A stretch of 35,693 nt of DNA, taken from positions 1 through 35,693 of the forward strand of contig PNML01000024.1 of assembly GCA_013823635.1 (NCBI GenBank), read 5' to 3'. Positions 1 through 8,204 of this stretch are shown here, piece after piece. Under the pieces are notes generated by a model, which saw only the letters and a list, made by a program, of their open reading frames with translations, had not been told where the DNA came from and searched no databases. A program made the position numbers and the translations under genes. This DNA is from Polaromonas sp. Lineage in GTDB: Bacteria; Pseudomonadota; Gammaproteobacteria; Burkholderiales; Burkholderiaceae_C. How positions within the stretch are numbered: the stretch's first letter is position 1; every line of letters starts with the position of its first letter.

Positions 1-15
1 CAAGGACTTTTCCAC

Positions 16-1119
16 ATGGCTGAAACCTTTCAACCCATTGCGCCGCGCCCCTCGCCGGTGCGCACCACGGGCGCAGGCCCGTGGCTCCGGGCCAACCTGT
101 TCGCCGACTGGCGCAGTTCGGCCACCACCGTGTTTCTTCTGGTGTTGGGCCTGATCCTGCTGCCCAAACTGTTTGACTGGGGGCTGTTCTCGGCGGTCTT
201 CAGCGCCAATGCAGACGCCTGCCAGGCGGTCCGGGGCTCCGGCGCGTGCTGGGGTGTGGTGACCGAGAAATACCGCATCATCCTGTTCGGACGCTACCCG
301 TTCGAGGAGCAGTGGCGCCCCCTGGTGGCCACGGGCCTGATGGTGGGTGGCCTGGTCGTGAGCTGCATCCGCATCTTCTGGAAGCCCTGGCTGGGGCTGA
401 TGTGGGTGGCCATTCTGGCCATCTTCTTCACCCTCATGTCCGGTGGTGTGCTGGGCATGGAAGAAGTGCGCACCGACGTCTGGGGTGGCCTGCCCCTGAC
501 CGTGATGCTGGCCACGCTGTCCATTTTCCTGGCCTTCCCGCTGAGCATTGCGGTGGCCCTGGGACGGCGCAGCGACCTGCCGGCCATCCGCTCGGCCTGC
601 ATCGTCTACATCGAGCTGATCCGGGGTGTGCCGCTGATTTCGGTGCTGTTCATGGCGTCGTTCATGTTCCCGCTGTTCATGCCCCAGAACGTCAGCATCG
701 ACGTGCTGGTGCGGGTGGTGGTGGGCATCACGCTGTTTGCCGCGGCCTACATGGCCGAAATCGTGCGCGGTGGCCTGCAGGCCATCCCCAAGGGACAACT
801 GGAAGCCGCCGCCACGCTGGGCCTGTCGTACTGGCAGACGCAGTTCAAGATCGTGCTGCCCCAGGCCCTGGCCATGGTGGTGCCCAGCATGATGAACAAC
901 TTCATCTCCATCTTCAAGGACACCTCACTCGTCACCATCGTGTCGCTGTACGAACTGACGGGAGCCCTGGCGCTGGCGCTGAACTCCGACGTCAACTGGC
1001 GGCCTTTCAAGATCGAAGCCTATTTGTTCATCACCTTCGTTTATTTCACCTTCTGTTTCTCCATGTCCCGCTACAGCCTGTGGGTGGAGAAGCAACTGAA
1101 CGCCAGCAAAGCCCGCTGA
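16..1119 (+). CDS. aapM: Polar amino-acid ABC transporter, inner-membrane permease (AapM-like)
   Basis: This 367-residue protein is one of two permease subunits of a periplasmic amino-acid importer of the general L-amino-acid (Aap/Bzt) type. It has an N-terminal membrane segment near residues 38-60, a periplasmic insert with two cysteines, and further hydrophobic segments. The permease domain starts near residue 155 with [22 protein letters not shown]. The EAA loop that docks the ATPase is visible as [22 protein letters not shown] (about residues 257-278, quoted in two halves here only as EAAATLGLS and FKIVLPQA). An AAGGA ribosome site lies 9-10 bases before the ATG. The ATPase gene follows after 13 bases, so the two form an operon. 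The partner permease (AapQ) and binding protein (AapJ) should lie just upstream of the window. The substrate range cannot be read from sequence. Confidence 0.88.
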   Translation: MAETFQPIAPRPSPVRTTGAGPWLRANLFADWRSSATTVFLLVLGLILLPKLFDWGLFSAVFSANADACQAVRGSGACWGVVTEKYRIILFGRYPFEEQWRPLVATGLMVGGLVVSCIRIFWKPWLGLMWVAILAIFFTLMSGGVLGMEEVRTDVWGGLPLTVMLATLSIFLAFPLSIAVALGRRSDLPAIRSACIVYIELIRGVPLISVLFMASFMFPLFMPQNVSIDVLVRVVVGITLFAAAYMAEIVRGGLQAIPKGQLEAAATLGLSYWQTQFKIVLPQALAMVVPSMMNNFISIFKDTSLVTIVSLYELTGALALALNSDVNWRPFKIEAYLFITFVYFTFCFSMSRYSLWVEKQLNASKAR

Positions 1120-1132
1120 AAGAGGACCCGAC

Positions 1133-1876
1133 ATGACTGAACCCATCATCCGTTTCGACAAAGTCAACAAGTGGTATGGCAACGACTTCCATGTGTTGCG
1201 CGACATCAACCTCGAGGTCGCCAAGGGCGAGCGCATCGTCATCTGCGGGCCTTCCGGCTCGGGCAAGTCCACACTGATCCGCTGCATCAACCGCCTCGAA
1301 GAGCACCAGGAAGGCCACCTCATCGTGGACGGCGTGGAGCTGACCGACGACGTCAAGGCCATAGACCAGGTCCGCAAGGAAGTGGGCATGGTGTTCCAGC
1401 AGTTCAACCTGTTTCCCCACCTCACCGTGCTGGAAAACCTGACGCTCTCCCCCATGTGGGTGGGCAAGGTACCCAAAAAAGAGGCCGAAGAACGGGCCAT
1501 GGAGCAGCTCAAGCGGGTGCGCATTGCCGAGCAGGCCAGCAAGTACCCCCTGCAGCTGTCGGGCGGCCAGCAACAGCGTGTGGCGATTGCCCGTGCGCTG
1601 TGTCTGACCCCCAAAATCATGCTGTTCGACGAGCCCACCTCCGCGCTCGACCCCGAGATGATCAAGGAAGTGCTGGACGTGATGGTGGAAATGGCGGACC
1701 AGGGCATCACCATGATTTGCGTGACCCACGAAATGGGTTTTGCCAAGGCCGTGGCCGACCGCGTGATCTTCATGGACCAGGGCCAGATCGTGGAGCAGAA
1801 CACCCCCACCGAGTTCTTCAACAACCCACAAAACGAGCGCAGCCGCGACTTCCTGTCCAAAATCCTGGGCCACTGA
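1133..1876 (+). CDS. aapP: Polar amino-acid ABC transporter, ATP-binding subunit (AapP/GlnQ-like)
   Basis: This 247-residue cytoplasmic ATPase powers the importer whose permease precedes it. The Walker A motif GPSGSGKST is near residues 38-46, the Q-loop is in [14 protein letters not shown], the ABC signature is [15 protein letters not shown], the Walker B motif is [13 protein letters not shown], and the switch histidine is in [14 protein letters not shown]. These and the length are typical of the GlnQ/AapP/HisP group. A GAGG ribosome site precedes the ATG. The stop codon overlaps the start of the next small ORF (TGATG), which suggests translational coupling. Confidence 0.93.
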   Translation: MTEPIIRFDKVNKWYGNDFHVLRDINLEVAKGERIVICGPSGSGKSTLIRCINRLEEHQEGHLIVDGVELTDDVKAIDQVRKEVGMVFQQFNLFPHLTVLENLTLSPMWVGKVPKKEAEERAMEQLKRVRIAEQASKYPLQLSGGQQQRVAIARALCLTPKIMLFDEPTSALDPEMIKEVLDVMVEMADQGITMICVTHEMGFAKAVADRVIFMDQGQIVEQNTPTEFFNNPQNERSRDFLSKILGH

Positions 1877-2190
1877 TGAACCCTGGCGCAGCAGCACCCA
1901 ACACCCCGTCTGCCGACCAGGCGGCGGGGCAACTGGCCGCGCTGGGCGTGGCCCTGGCGGCCCTGCGGGATCAGCCGCAACAGGTTGGCGCCTTCGCGGT
2001 GTTGTGGCGCACCGGGGTGCCCGACGCCTTGACCCTGCTGCCTCCCCGGTTCACCGACGTGTTCCACGGCCTACTGGACCGGTTGGAATCCAGCGCGCTG
2101 TTTGCGGAGGAAAGCTGCTCGTTCAGCCACACCGACCTGCTGGACAGCCTGCAGCTGTGGGTGGACCAAGCCACCCTGAAGCTGGGCTGA
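1876..2190 (+). CDS. Small hypothetical protein coupled to the amino-acid transporter ATPase
   Basis: This 104-residue ORF begins at an ATG that overlaps the stop codon of the transporter ATPase and ends 18 bases before the DSD1-family gene. I do not recognise a family. The protein is acidic and mostly helical in appearance, has a low-complexity Ala/Pro start (residues 1-20) and the segments LAALGVALAALRDQ and LTLLPPRFTDVFHGLLDRLE. It has no signal peptide or membrane segment, and only one cysteine. Its position, the overlap and the lack of any other gene in the interval support it being real. A role in amino-acid uptake or in the following enzyme is only inference from position. Confidence 0.6.
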   Translation: MNPGAAAPNTPSADQAAGQLAALGVALAALRDQPQQVGAFAVLWRTGVPDALTLLPPRFTDVFHGLLDRLESSALFAEESCSFSHTDLLDSLQLWVDQATLKLG

Positions 2191-2208
2191 AGGCCAACCC
2201 TGCGCACC

Positions 2209-3528
2209 ATGATGCGTGCCACCCCAGCCCCGCTGCTGAGCGCGGCCACCCACAAGGGCTACCCCGTCTGGGCACCTTCCCTGCCCCTGCACGAGGTGGG
2301 CCAGCGAGGCTGGCATGTGCTGCAACCCAACTGGCCGCTGCCCAGCGCGGTCATCCGTGCACCCGCGCTGCACCACAACCTGGGCTGGATGCAGCGCCTC
2401 GTCTGCCAAGCGGGCATCGACCTGGCGCCCCACGGCAAAACCACCCTGTCCCCCGAACTGTTTCAGGCCCAGCTGGACGCGGGGGCCTGGGGCATCACCT
2501 TTGCCAACGTGGCCCAGCTGGCCCTGGGCGTCGCCCACGGGGTGCGCCGCGCACTCATTGCCAACCAAGTGCTGCTGCCCCATGACCTGCACTGGCTGGC
2601 GGCCTTGTTGCGCGAGCACCCCACGCTGCAGGTCGCGTTCTGGCTGGACTCTGCGGCTCAGCTGCAGGCCGTGGCGCAGGCTCAGGTGGGCCACCGACTC
2701 GACGTGCTGGTGGAACTGGGCCTGCCCGGCGGGCGCACCGGCTGCCGCCACCACGACGAGGCCCTGGCACTGGCGCGCGCGGCCCACCAGCACCCAGCGG
2801 TCCGGCTGGTGGGCTTGGCGTGCTACGAGGGGCTGTGGGCGCAGGGCAACAGCCAGGCCGACGCCCCGCTGGTTCAGGGCTTGATGCAGCGCCTGCACGC
2901 CCTGGCCCAGGCCTGCGACCAGCAGGGCTGGTTTCACGACGCGCCAGAAATCATCCTCACCGCCGGAGGCTCGGCGGTGTTCGACCTGGTGGCGGCCCAA
3001 TTGCGGCCGCCAGCTGCACCGGCGCTGTCGCGCCCGGTGCGCGCGCTGCTGCGCTCGGGTTGCTACCTCACGCACGACCACGGCACGTACCAGCGCTTTG
3101 CCAACCCCCTGCAATCGCGGTTGCACAGCGGGGGTCCGGCGGGCCAGGCCTGGGGTTGCGGCGACGGCTTGCACGCCGCGCTGGAGGTGTGGGCCGTGGT
3201 GTTGTCCTGCCCAGAACCGGGCTTGGCCATTCTGAACGCGGGCAAGCGCGACCTGTCACACGACGCTGGCCTGCCCAGCCCTGTGCGCTGGTGCCCTGCT
3301 GGCCAGCGCCAACCCCTGCCCTGCCCCGCCGGGTGGACGGTGTCCGCCCTGAACGACCAGCACGCCTACCTGAACGGGGTGTCCGGCTCCGGGCCAATGC
3401 CCCGCGTGGGCGACCGCGTGGCCTTGGGCATTTCCCACCCCTGCACCACCTTCGACAAGTGGCGCTGGATGCCCCTGATCGAGGACCACGGCCAGGTGGT
3501 GGGCGCCATCCGCACCCAGTTCGGCTGA
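2209..3528 (+). CDS. DSD1-family PLP amino-acid deaminase (D-serine dehydratase-like)
   Basis: This 439-residue cytoplasmic enzyme belongs to the alanine-racemase-fold family of eukaryote-type D-serine dehydratases and D-threonine aldolases. The PLP lysine is K77 in APHGKTT. The C-terminal metal site reads H410-P-C412, which matches the His-x-Cys zinc pair known in vertebrate D-serine dehydratase. The fold III barrel occupies roughly residues 45-300 and a small beta domain the rest. Related bacterial proteins are annotated as amino acid deaminase or D-serine deaminase. Two adjacent ATG codons (2209 and 2212) could both serve as start. It follows the amino-acid importer genes in the same direction, so breakdown of an imported D-amino acid is plausible, but the substrate is not shown. 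Confidence 0.82.
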   Translation: MMRATPAPLLSAATHKGYPVWAPSLPLHEVGQRGWHVLQPNWPLPSAVIRAPALHHNLGWMQRLVCQAGIDLAPHGKTTLSPELFQAQLDAGAWGITFANVAQLALGVAHGVRRALIANQVLLPHDLHWLAALLREHPTLQVAFWLDSAAQLQAVAQAQVGHRLDVLVELGLPGGRTGCRHHDEALALARAAHQHPAVRLVGLACYEGLWAQGNSQADAPLVQGLMQRLHALAQACDQQGWFHDAPEIILTAGGSAVFDLVAAQLRPPAAPALSRPVRALLRSGCYLTHDHGTYQRFANPLQSRLHSGGPAGQAWGCGDGLHAALEVWAVVLSCPEPGLAILNAGKRDLSHDAGLPSPVRWCPAGQRQPLPCPAGWTVSALNDQHAYLNGVSGSGPMPRVGDRVALGISHPCTTFDKWRWMPLIEDHGQVVGAIRTQFG

Positions 3529-3540
3529 CCTTTGAATCAA

Positions 3541-3590
3541 AACAGCCTCCAGCGCTTTTATATATTGAACAATTTGCTACTTATTTTTTA
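3541..3590 (+). repeat. Interspersed A/T-flanked repeat, copy R1
   Basis: This copy lies between the convergent DSD1-type gene and the MerR gene. Its core has GCCTC, then GCG at 3552-3554, 20 bases, and TGCTA at 3575-3579, with an AAAA start and a T-rich end. The last codons and TAG stop of the MerR gene (3577 onward on the minus strand) fall inside the element. It shares exact core spacing with six other copies in this window. Confidence 0.75.
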
Positions 3591-4050
3591 AACCCCTGTG
3601 CACCTGGACACCACCCACCGCCAGCGCCTCGGCCTGCTCGTGCAGGGCCTCGATGATGTGGCAGTGGTCATCGGTGCCGTCGCAGCGGCTGCGCAAGGCC
3701 ACCAGATCGCGTTCCAGCTGCTGCAGCTCCTGCAGGCGCTGGCGCACGCGGGTCAGGTGCCCATCCAGCTCTCCCCTGGCGGTGGCGCAGTGCTGCTTGT
3801 TGTTCAAGTCCAGCCCCAGCAGCAAGCGCACGTCGGTCAGCGACATGTCCATGGCCCGGCACATGCGGATGAAACGCAGCCGGTGCACGTCGGCCTGGCT
3901 GTACAGGCGGTAGTCGTTGTCGGCGCGCACGCTGGGCGGCAGCAGGCGTTCGCGCTCGTAATACCGGATGCTGGCGGCGTTCACGCCCGAGAGGCCAGCC
4001 GCCTCGCCAATGCGGTGCACCGGGGTGTCGGACAACACGGGAATGGACAT
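3577..4050 (-). CDS. MerR-family Cd(II)/Pb(II)-type metal-responsive regulator (CadR/PbrR-like)
   Basis: This 157-residue dimeric DNA-binding protein should twist-activate the divergent cation-exporter promoter when metal is bound. The MerR helix-turn-helix and wing occupy residues 10-75 (IGEAAGLSGVNAASIRYYERERLLPP), and a dimerisation helix follows. Three cysteines at 88, 123 and 130 have the 35 and 7 residue spacing of the CadR metal site (C77, C112, C119), which supports Cd/Pb/Zn sensing rather than Cu or Hg. An in-frame extension upstream to 4137 is possible but would run across the divergent promoter; the start at 4050 gives a normal N-terminus and has AAGG upstream. The last five residues (GLKNK) and stop lie within repeat R1. 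Confidence 0.88.
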   Translation of the reverse strand: MSIPVLSDTPVHRIGEAAGLSGVNAASIRYYERERLLPPSVRADNDYRLYSQADVHRLRFIRMCRAMDMSLTDVRLLLGLDLNNKQHCATARGELDGHLTRVRQRLQELQQLERDLVALRSRCDGTDDHCHIIEALHEQAEALAVGGVQVHRGLKNK

Positions 4051-4052
4051 GC

Positions 4053-4083
4053 TTGACCTTGAAGTGCTGTGAAGGTTTCCAAT
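4053..4083 (+). promoter_or_regulatory. MerR-type operator and promoter of the cation-exporter gene
   Basis: A -35 box TTGACC (4053-4058) and a -10-like TCCAAT (4078-4083) are separated by 19 bases, the overlong spacer typical of MerR-activated promoters. Between them lies the dyad ACCTT-N11-AAGGT (4056-4076), centred at 4066. The predicted transcript starts near 4090, upstream of the exporter ATG at 4159. The site abuts the regulator's own start codon, so autoregulation is likely. Confidence 0.8.
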
Positions 4084-4158
4084 CATGACACCGATCGAAT
4101 CCACCCGCTGCCCCGTGGCTTTTGCCAGGGCACACACTCACCACGGAAACACACACCC

Positions 4159-4827
4159 ATGGCCTGCACCTGCCACAGCACTGGCTCCACCACCACCGCA
4201 GCCCCCGGCACTCCCCAGCCCCACACGGACCCCCGCTGGCGGCGCGCGCTGTGGGTGGCGCTGGTGGTCAATGCGGTGATGTTTGTGGTGGAACTGGTGG
4301 CGGGTTGGCGCTCAGGCTCGGTGTCGCTGCTGGCCGACGCCATCGACTTCGCGGGGGATGCCGCCAACTACGGCCTGTCCCTGGCCGTGCTGTCCATGGC
4401 CCTGGTCTGGCGCAGCCGGGCGGCACTCATCAAAGGCCTGACCATGTTCGCCTATGGCCTGTTTGTGCTGGGCAAGGCCGCGTGGGTCTGGCACGACGGC
4501 GCCGTCCCCGAGCCGTGGACCATGGGCGCCGTGGGTTTGTTGGCCCTGCTGGCCAATGCGGGCGTCGCCGTCATGCTCTATGCCTGGCGCGAGGGCGATG
4601 CCAACATGCGCAGCGTGTGGCTGTGCTCGCGCAACGACGCGCTGTCCAACATCGCCGTCATGTTGGCGGCGGGCGGCGTGCTGGGCACCACCAGCGCCTG
4701 GCCCGATCTGCTTGTGGCGGTTACCATGGCCGCCTTGGCACTGAGCGCGGGCCTCTCGGTGGTGCGCCAGGCCAGGGCCGAGCTGCAACCACCACCGTCA
4801 GGCCAACCCGCCACCCAACACCCCTGA
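4159..4827 (+). CDS. Cation diffusion facilitator (CDF) family metal exporter
   Basis: This 222-residue inner-membrane protein is likely a divalent metal/proton antiporter for Cd, Zn or Co. About six hydrophobic helices are visible. The metal site in helix 2 reads DFAGD in SLLADAIDFAGDAANYG, and the helix 5 counterpart is NDALSN in SRNDALSNIAVML. The N-terminus has CTCHSTG and a Pro/His stretch. The usual large cytoplasmic C-terminal domain is missing, as in the short CDF proteins often found beside Cd/Pb MerR regulators. An ORF extension to 4069 begins inside the promoter spacer, so the ATG at 4159 is chosen. It is controlled by the divergent MerR operator. Confidence 0.85.
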   Translation: MACTCHSTGSTTTAAPGTPQPHTDPRWRRALWVALVVNAVMFVVELVAGWRSGSVSLLADAIDFAGDAANYGLSLAVLSMALVWRSRAALIKGLTMFAYGLFVLGKAAWVWHDGAVPEPWTMGAVGLLALLANAGVAVMLYAWREGDANMRSVWLCSRNDALSNIAVMLAAGGVLGTTSAWPDLLVAVTMAALALSAGLSVVRQARAELQPPPSGQPATQHP

Positions 4828-4873
4828 GACGGCTCGGGAACCATTCGCCACCGCCGCTGTCATCACCTGCACC

Positions 4874-5266
4874 ATGCGCCACCTTGTGTTTGCCCTCCTG
4901 ATCGCCCTGCTGCCCTTGCGCGGCTGGGTGGGCGACGCCATGGCACTGGCGCAGCCCATCGCCCATGGCAGCGGCGCGGTGGTGTTGATGGACCACCACA
5001 CGGCGGTCGGTGATGCCCCACACAACGCAGCCGCCGCACACGACACCACCCAGGAGCACGCCGTGTCTGGGTGCGGCAACCACGCGACGGCCGACGCCGA
5101 TGCCCACAGCACCTGCAGCGCCTGCGATGTGTGCAACGGGCCCGCCCTGGTCTGGACCCCTGCGGTGGCGGCCACCCCCACATGGCCGCACAGCCGGGTG
5201 GCGCTGGCCAGCGCCCGGTTCACCAGTTGCGAGCCCCAACCAGGCATCAAACCCCCCATTTCCTGA
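4874..5266 (+). CDS. Small secreted Cys/His-rich protein, likely metal-related
   Basis: This 130-residue protein starts with a short signal peptide (MRHLVFALLIALLPLRGWVGDAMA) of about 24 residues, here given as residues 1-24. The mature part holds many His and Ala and a cysteine cluster CSACDVC near residues 82-88, plus CGNH near 67-70. Small proteins with an LLPLRGW-type leader and a C-terminal cysteine/histidine cluster (CzcI-like or DUF2946-like) are common next to metal efflux genes in betaproteobacteria; the assignment here is by resemblance and context. It lies 46 bases after the CDF gene and before the copper-handling genes. The exact function is unknown. Confidence 0.65.
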   Translation: MRHLVFALLIALLPLRGWVGDAMALAQPIAHGSGAVVLMDHHTAVGDAPHNAAAAHDTTQEHAVSGCGNHATADADAHSTCSACDVCNGPALVWTPAVAATPTWPHSRVALASARFTSCEPQPGIKPPIS

Positions 5267-5343
5267 GTGTCACGCCCCAGGTGCGTCCGCGTGCTGCCCG
5301 CCGGGCCAGCGCGAACGCTGTTGAGTGACCTCAGGAGATCTTC

Positions 5344-6768
5344 ATGCCCCCAGTTCGACGGTCAACACCGTCCATGCCACAGCCCGTGGCGCCATTCCCC
5401 CTGCCTTGGGCCTTCTGCGCCAGCGTCCTGCTGGCTGCGGCCCTGCCCTCCACCGGCCTTCGGGCCCAAGGCCTGCCCGCACCCTGGCCATCGGCCTTGA
5501 GCGCAGCCAGCCCCGACACGCCAGTGCCCTCCCCGGTGGCCCCCACGGTGGCGCCACCCCGTCCGACCCTGCCCGCGCTGGCCAGCGACCCGGCACAGGC
5601 CCGCGCCCAATGGCAGCGCGCCAACCAGCGGGTGGCCGAGTTTCCCCGTGGGCACATGGACGTGCTTCGCTGGGAACAACAGCACACACCGGGTGTGACA
5701 CCACCCACGACCAGCGCCACCCCCGCGCTGACCTTGGCCACCGCATTGCGCCTGTCTTTGCGCCACCGCCCGGAGCTGTTCACCCAGCCCAACATGAATG
5801 CACTGGAACGCGCGGCGGTCCAGCGCGCGCACATCGACCACGTCAGGCAGCTGCAACGCGCCTGGACACAGGCCATTGCCAGCGGCCAACACCTGCAACT
5901 GCTGACCGAGGTGCTTCAGGCCGCCACCACAGGCGCCGAACTGGGCGAGCGCATGGTGCAGACCGGCAACTGGAGCCAGGCCAAGCTGTTGCGTGAGCAG
6001 CAGGTACAAGCCCAGGCCTGGGACGCCTGGGCGCAGGCCCAGCAGGACGACAGGGCTGCGCGTGAACGCCTGGCCCGCCTGATGGGCGAGTGGGCGGCCG
6101 ACGCCGCCGACCGCCTGGGGGCCCAGTTGGCCGGGCAACTGCCCGTGGTGCCAGAGGCCCTCACGCCAGGTGAAGGACTCTGCGCCACCGATGTGGAAGC
6201 CGCTGTGCTGCGCAGTGACCCCACCCTGGCCTGGCAGCGGACCCAGACCCAGCGCCAACTCGACGCGGTGGGCAGCGGCCAGCTGGACGCCTGGCGCCAC
6301 GCGGTGGACGCCGCTGTGGCCACCGGTACCCCCCACAGCCCCCACACGGCACCCGACATCCAGGACCTGCCGCTGCTGCGCGACCACCTGCTGGCCCGCG
6401 CCGTGCGGGCCGAAGCCAATCTGCTGCAACGGGCCGCCCAGCGCAGAAGCATGGCGCGTGAGGCCTGGGCACACCTGCAAGCCCAACACGCCCGAGCCCT
6501 CCATGCACAAAACACCGTGGCCCACCTGGGCACTCAGCTGGAACAGGAAACCCTGACCCGCTACAACGGCATGCTGCAAAGCACCTGGGACCTGCTGGCC
6601 AGCGTGCGGCAAAGGCTGTTGGCGCTGGACGCCGCCGCACAGGCCCGCCGCGACTACTGGCTGGCCCAAGCCGACTGGCAGGCACTGCTGGCCGGTGGAG
6701 ACTACACCCAGGCCGACACCGCCAGCACCCGCACCACCGGCGCTGCCGCCGCCCCTCAAGGACACTGA
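5344..6768 (+). CDS. TolC-family outer-membrane efflux protein (CusC/CzcC-like)
   Basis: This 474-residue protein resembles the outer-membrane channel of tripartite metal efflux. A hydrophobic leader covers about residues 18-42, a Pro-rich stretch residues 45-95, and two helix-rich repeats follow (about 125-250 and 285-460). Recognisable TolC-type segments are GAELGERMVQTGNWSQAKLL and ETLTRYNGMLQSTWDLL. The beta-strand segments usual between helices are hard to see, so the protein may be divergent. An AGGAG ribosome site precedes the ATG. The oxidase gene begins one base after the stop. No RND inner-membrane pump or membrane-fusion gene accompanies it in the window. Confidence 0.72.
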   Translation: MPPVRRSTPSMPQPVAPFPLPWAFCASVLLAAALPSTGLRAQGLPAPWPSALSAASPDTPVPSPVAPTVAPPRPTLPALASDPAQARAQWQRANQRVAEFPRGHMDVLRWEQQHTPGVTPPTTSATPALTLATALRLSLRHRPELFTQPNMNALERAAVQRAHIDHVRQLQRAWTQAIASGQHLQLLTEVLQAATTGAELGERMVQTGNWSQAKLLREQQVQAQAWDAWAQAQQDDRAARERLARLMGEWAADAADRLGAQLAGQLPVVPEALTPGEGLCATDVEAAVLRSDPTLAWQRTQTQRQLDAVGSGQLDAWRHAVDAAVATGTPHSPHTAPDIQDLPLLRDHLLARAVRAEANLLQRAAQRRSMAREAWAHLQAQHARALHAQNTVAHLGTQLEQETLTRYNGMLQSTWDLLASVRQRLLALDAAAQARRDYWLAQADWQALLAGGDYTQADTASTRTTGAAAAPQGH

Positions 6769-6769
6769 C

Positions 6770-8188
6770 ATGAACACACCCATCAACCGCAGACAGCTTT
6801 TTGCCGGCGCAGGCGTGGGACTGACCGCCTTGGCCAGCGCCAGCGTCAGCCGCGTGGCCCTGGCCGGACTGCCCGAGGCCGTGCAGCACACATCCGCCGA
6901 CACCTCGGCCCCCTGGTTGCCCAGCGGGGTGACGGGCGCTGGCAGGCCCTACCAACCCGTGGTCACGCTCAATGGCTGGACCTTGCCCTGGCGCATGAAC
7001 AACGGTGTCAAGGAATTCCACCTGGTGGCCGAACCCGTGGTGCGCGAGGTGGCCCCGGGCTTCCTGGTCAATATGTGGGGTTACAACGGCCAAAGCCCTG
7101 GTCCCACCATCGAGGTGGTCGAAGGAGACCGGGTTCGCCTGTACGTCACCAACCGCTTGCCCGAGCACACCACCATCCACTGGCACGGCCAACGGCTGCC
7201 CAACGGCATGGACGGGGTGGGCGGCCTCAACCAGCCGCAGATCCCCGTGGGCAAAACCTTTGTGTACGAATTTGTGGCACGCCGCCCAGGCACCTTCATG
7301 TACCACCCACACGCCGACGAAATGACCCAGATGGCCATGGGCATGATGGGCATGTGGGTCACCCACCCCAAGGGCAGGCACCCGCACATTGCCGAAGTGC
7401 AGCGCGACTACTGCTTTTTGCTCAGCGCCTACGATGTGGAGCCCGGCAGCATGACGCCACAGGTCAACACCATGCTGGACCACAACATCTGGACCTTCAA
7501 CAGCCGCGTGTTCCCCGGCATCAGCCCGCTGGTGGCCAGACTGGGCGACCGCGTGCGGGTGCGCGTGGGCAACCTCACCATGACCAACCACCCCATCCAC
7601 ATCCATGGCATCGAGTTCGAAGTGACGGGCACCGACGGTGGCCCCGTTCCCCCGTCCGCCCGCTGGCCCGAGGTGACCACCGACGTGGCCGTGGGCCAGA
7701 TGCGCCAGATCGAATTCCTGGCCGACGAGCCCGGGGACTGGGCCCTGCACTGCCACAAGAGCCACCACACCATGGGCGCCATGGGACACGGGGTGCCCAC
7801 CATGATCGGCGTGGACCACCGGGGACTGCTGAACAAATTGCAGCGCGCCAGCCCCGAGTACATGCTGATGGGTGAGCGGGGCATGGCCGACATGGGCGAA
7901 ATGCACATGGAACTGCCCCCCAACACCGCCCCCATGATGACGGGCACAGGGCCCTACGGCCCCATTGAAATGGGTGGCATGTTCACCACCCTCAAGGTGC
8001 GCGCCGACCAGAAGCCCGGTGACCACCGCGACCCCGGTTGGTACACCCTGCCCGAGGGCACCCAGGCACGCGAAGTGGCCCTGCCCGCGCAGCCAGGCAC
8101 CCACAGGGCGGCACCGGCGCAACCCGGTGCAGCGCACGGTGCCCAGGTGCGCAAACCCCAGCCAGCCCAGGGCCACGCGCACCACTGA
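6770..8188 (+). CDS. Tat-exported multicopper oxidase (CopA/CueO-like)
   Basis: This 472-residue periplasmic enzyme probably oxidises Cu(I) to the less toxic Cu(II). A twin-arginine leader (NRRQLF, R7-R8) is followed by a hydrophobic stretch to about residue 33. All four copper motifs are present: HWHG at 137-140, HPH at 179-181, HPIHIHG at 274-280 and HCHKSHHTMGAM at 327-338, the last giving the type 1 Cys, His and Met ligands. The region after residue 365 is rich in Met and ends in a His-containing tail (GHAHH), possible extra Cu(I) sites. It is translated from an ATG one base after the TolC-like gene and is followed by a cupredoxin gene. Confidence 0.92.
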   Translation: MNTPINRRQLFAGAGVGLTALASASVSRVALAGLPEAVQHTSADTSAPWLPSGVTGAGRPYQPVVTLNGWTLPWRMNNGVKEFHLVAEPVVREVAPGFLVNMWGYNGQSPGPTIEVVEGDRVRLYVTNRLPEHTTIHWHGQRLPNGMDGVGGLNQPQIPVGKTFVYEFVARRPGTFMYHPHADEMTQMAMGMMGMWVTHPKGRHPHIAEVQRDYCFLLSAYDVEPGSMTPQVNTMLDHNIWTFNSRVFPGISPLVARLGDRVRVRVGNLTMTNHPIHIHGIEFEVTGTDGGPVPPSARWPEVTTDVAVGQMRQIEFLADEPGDWALHCHKSHHTMGAMGHGVPTMIGVDHRGLLNKLQRASPEYMLMGERGMADMGEMHMELPPNTAPMMTGTGPYGPIEMGGMFTTLKVRADQKPGDHRDPGWYTLPEGTQAREVALPAQPGTHRAAPAQPGAAHGAQVRKPQPAQGHAHH

Positions 8189-8204
8189 CACCACAGGACA
8201 CACC

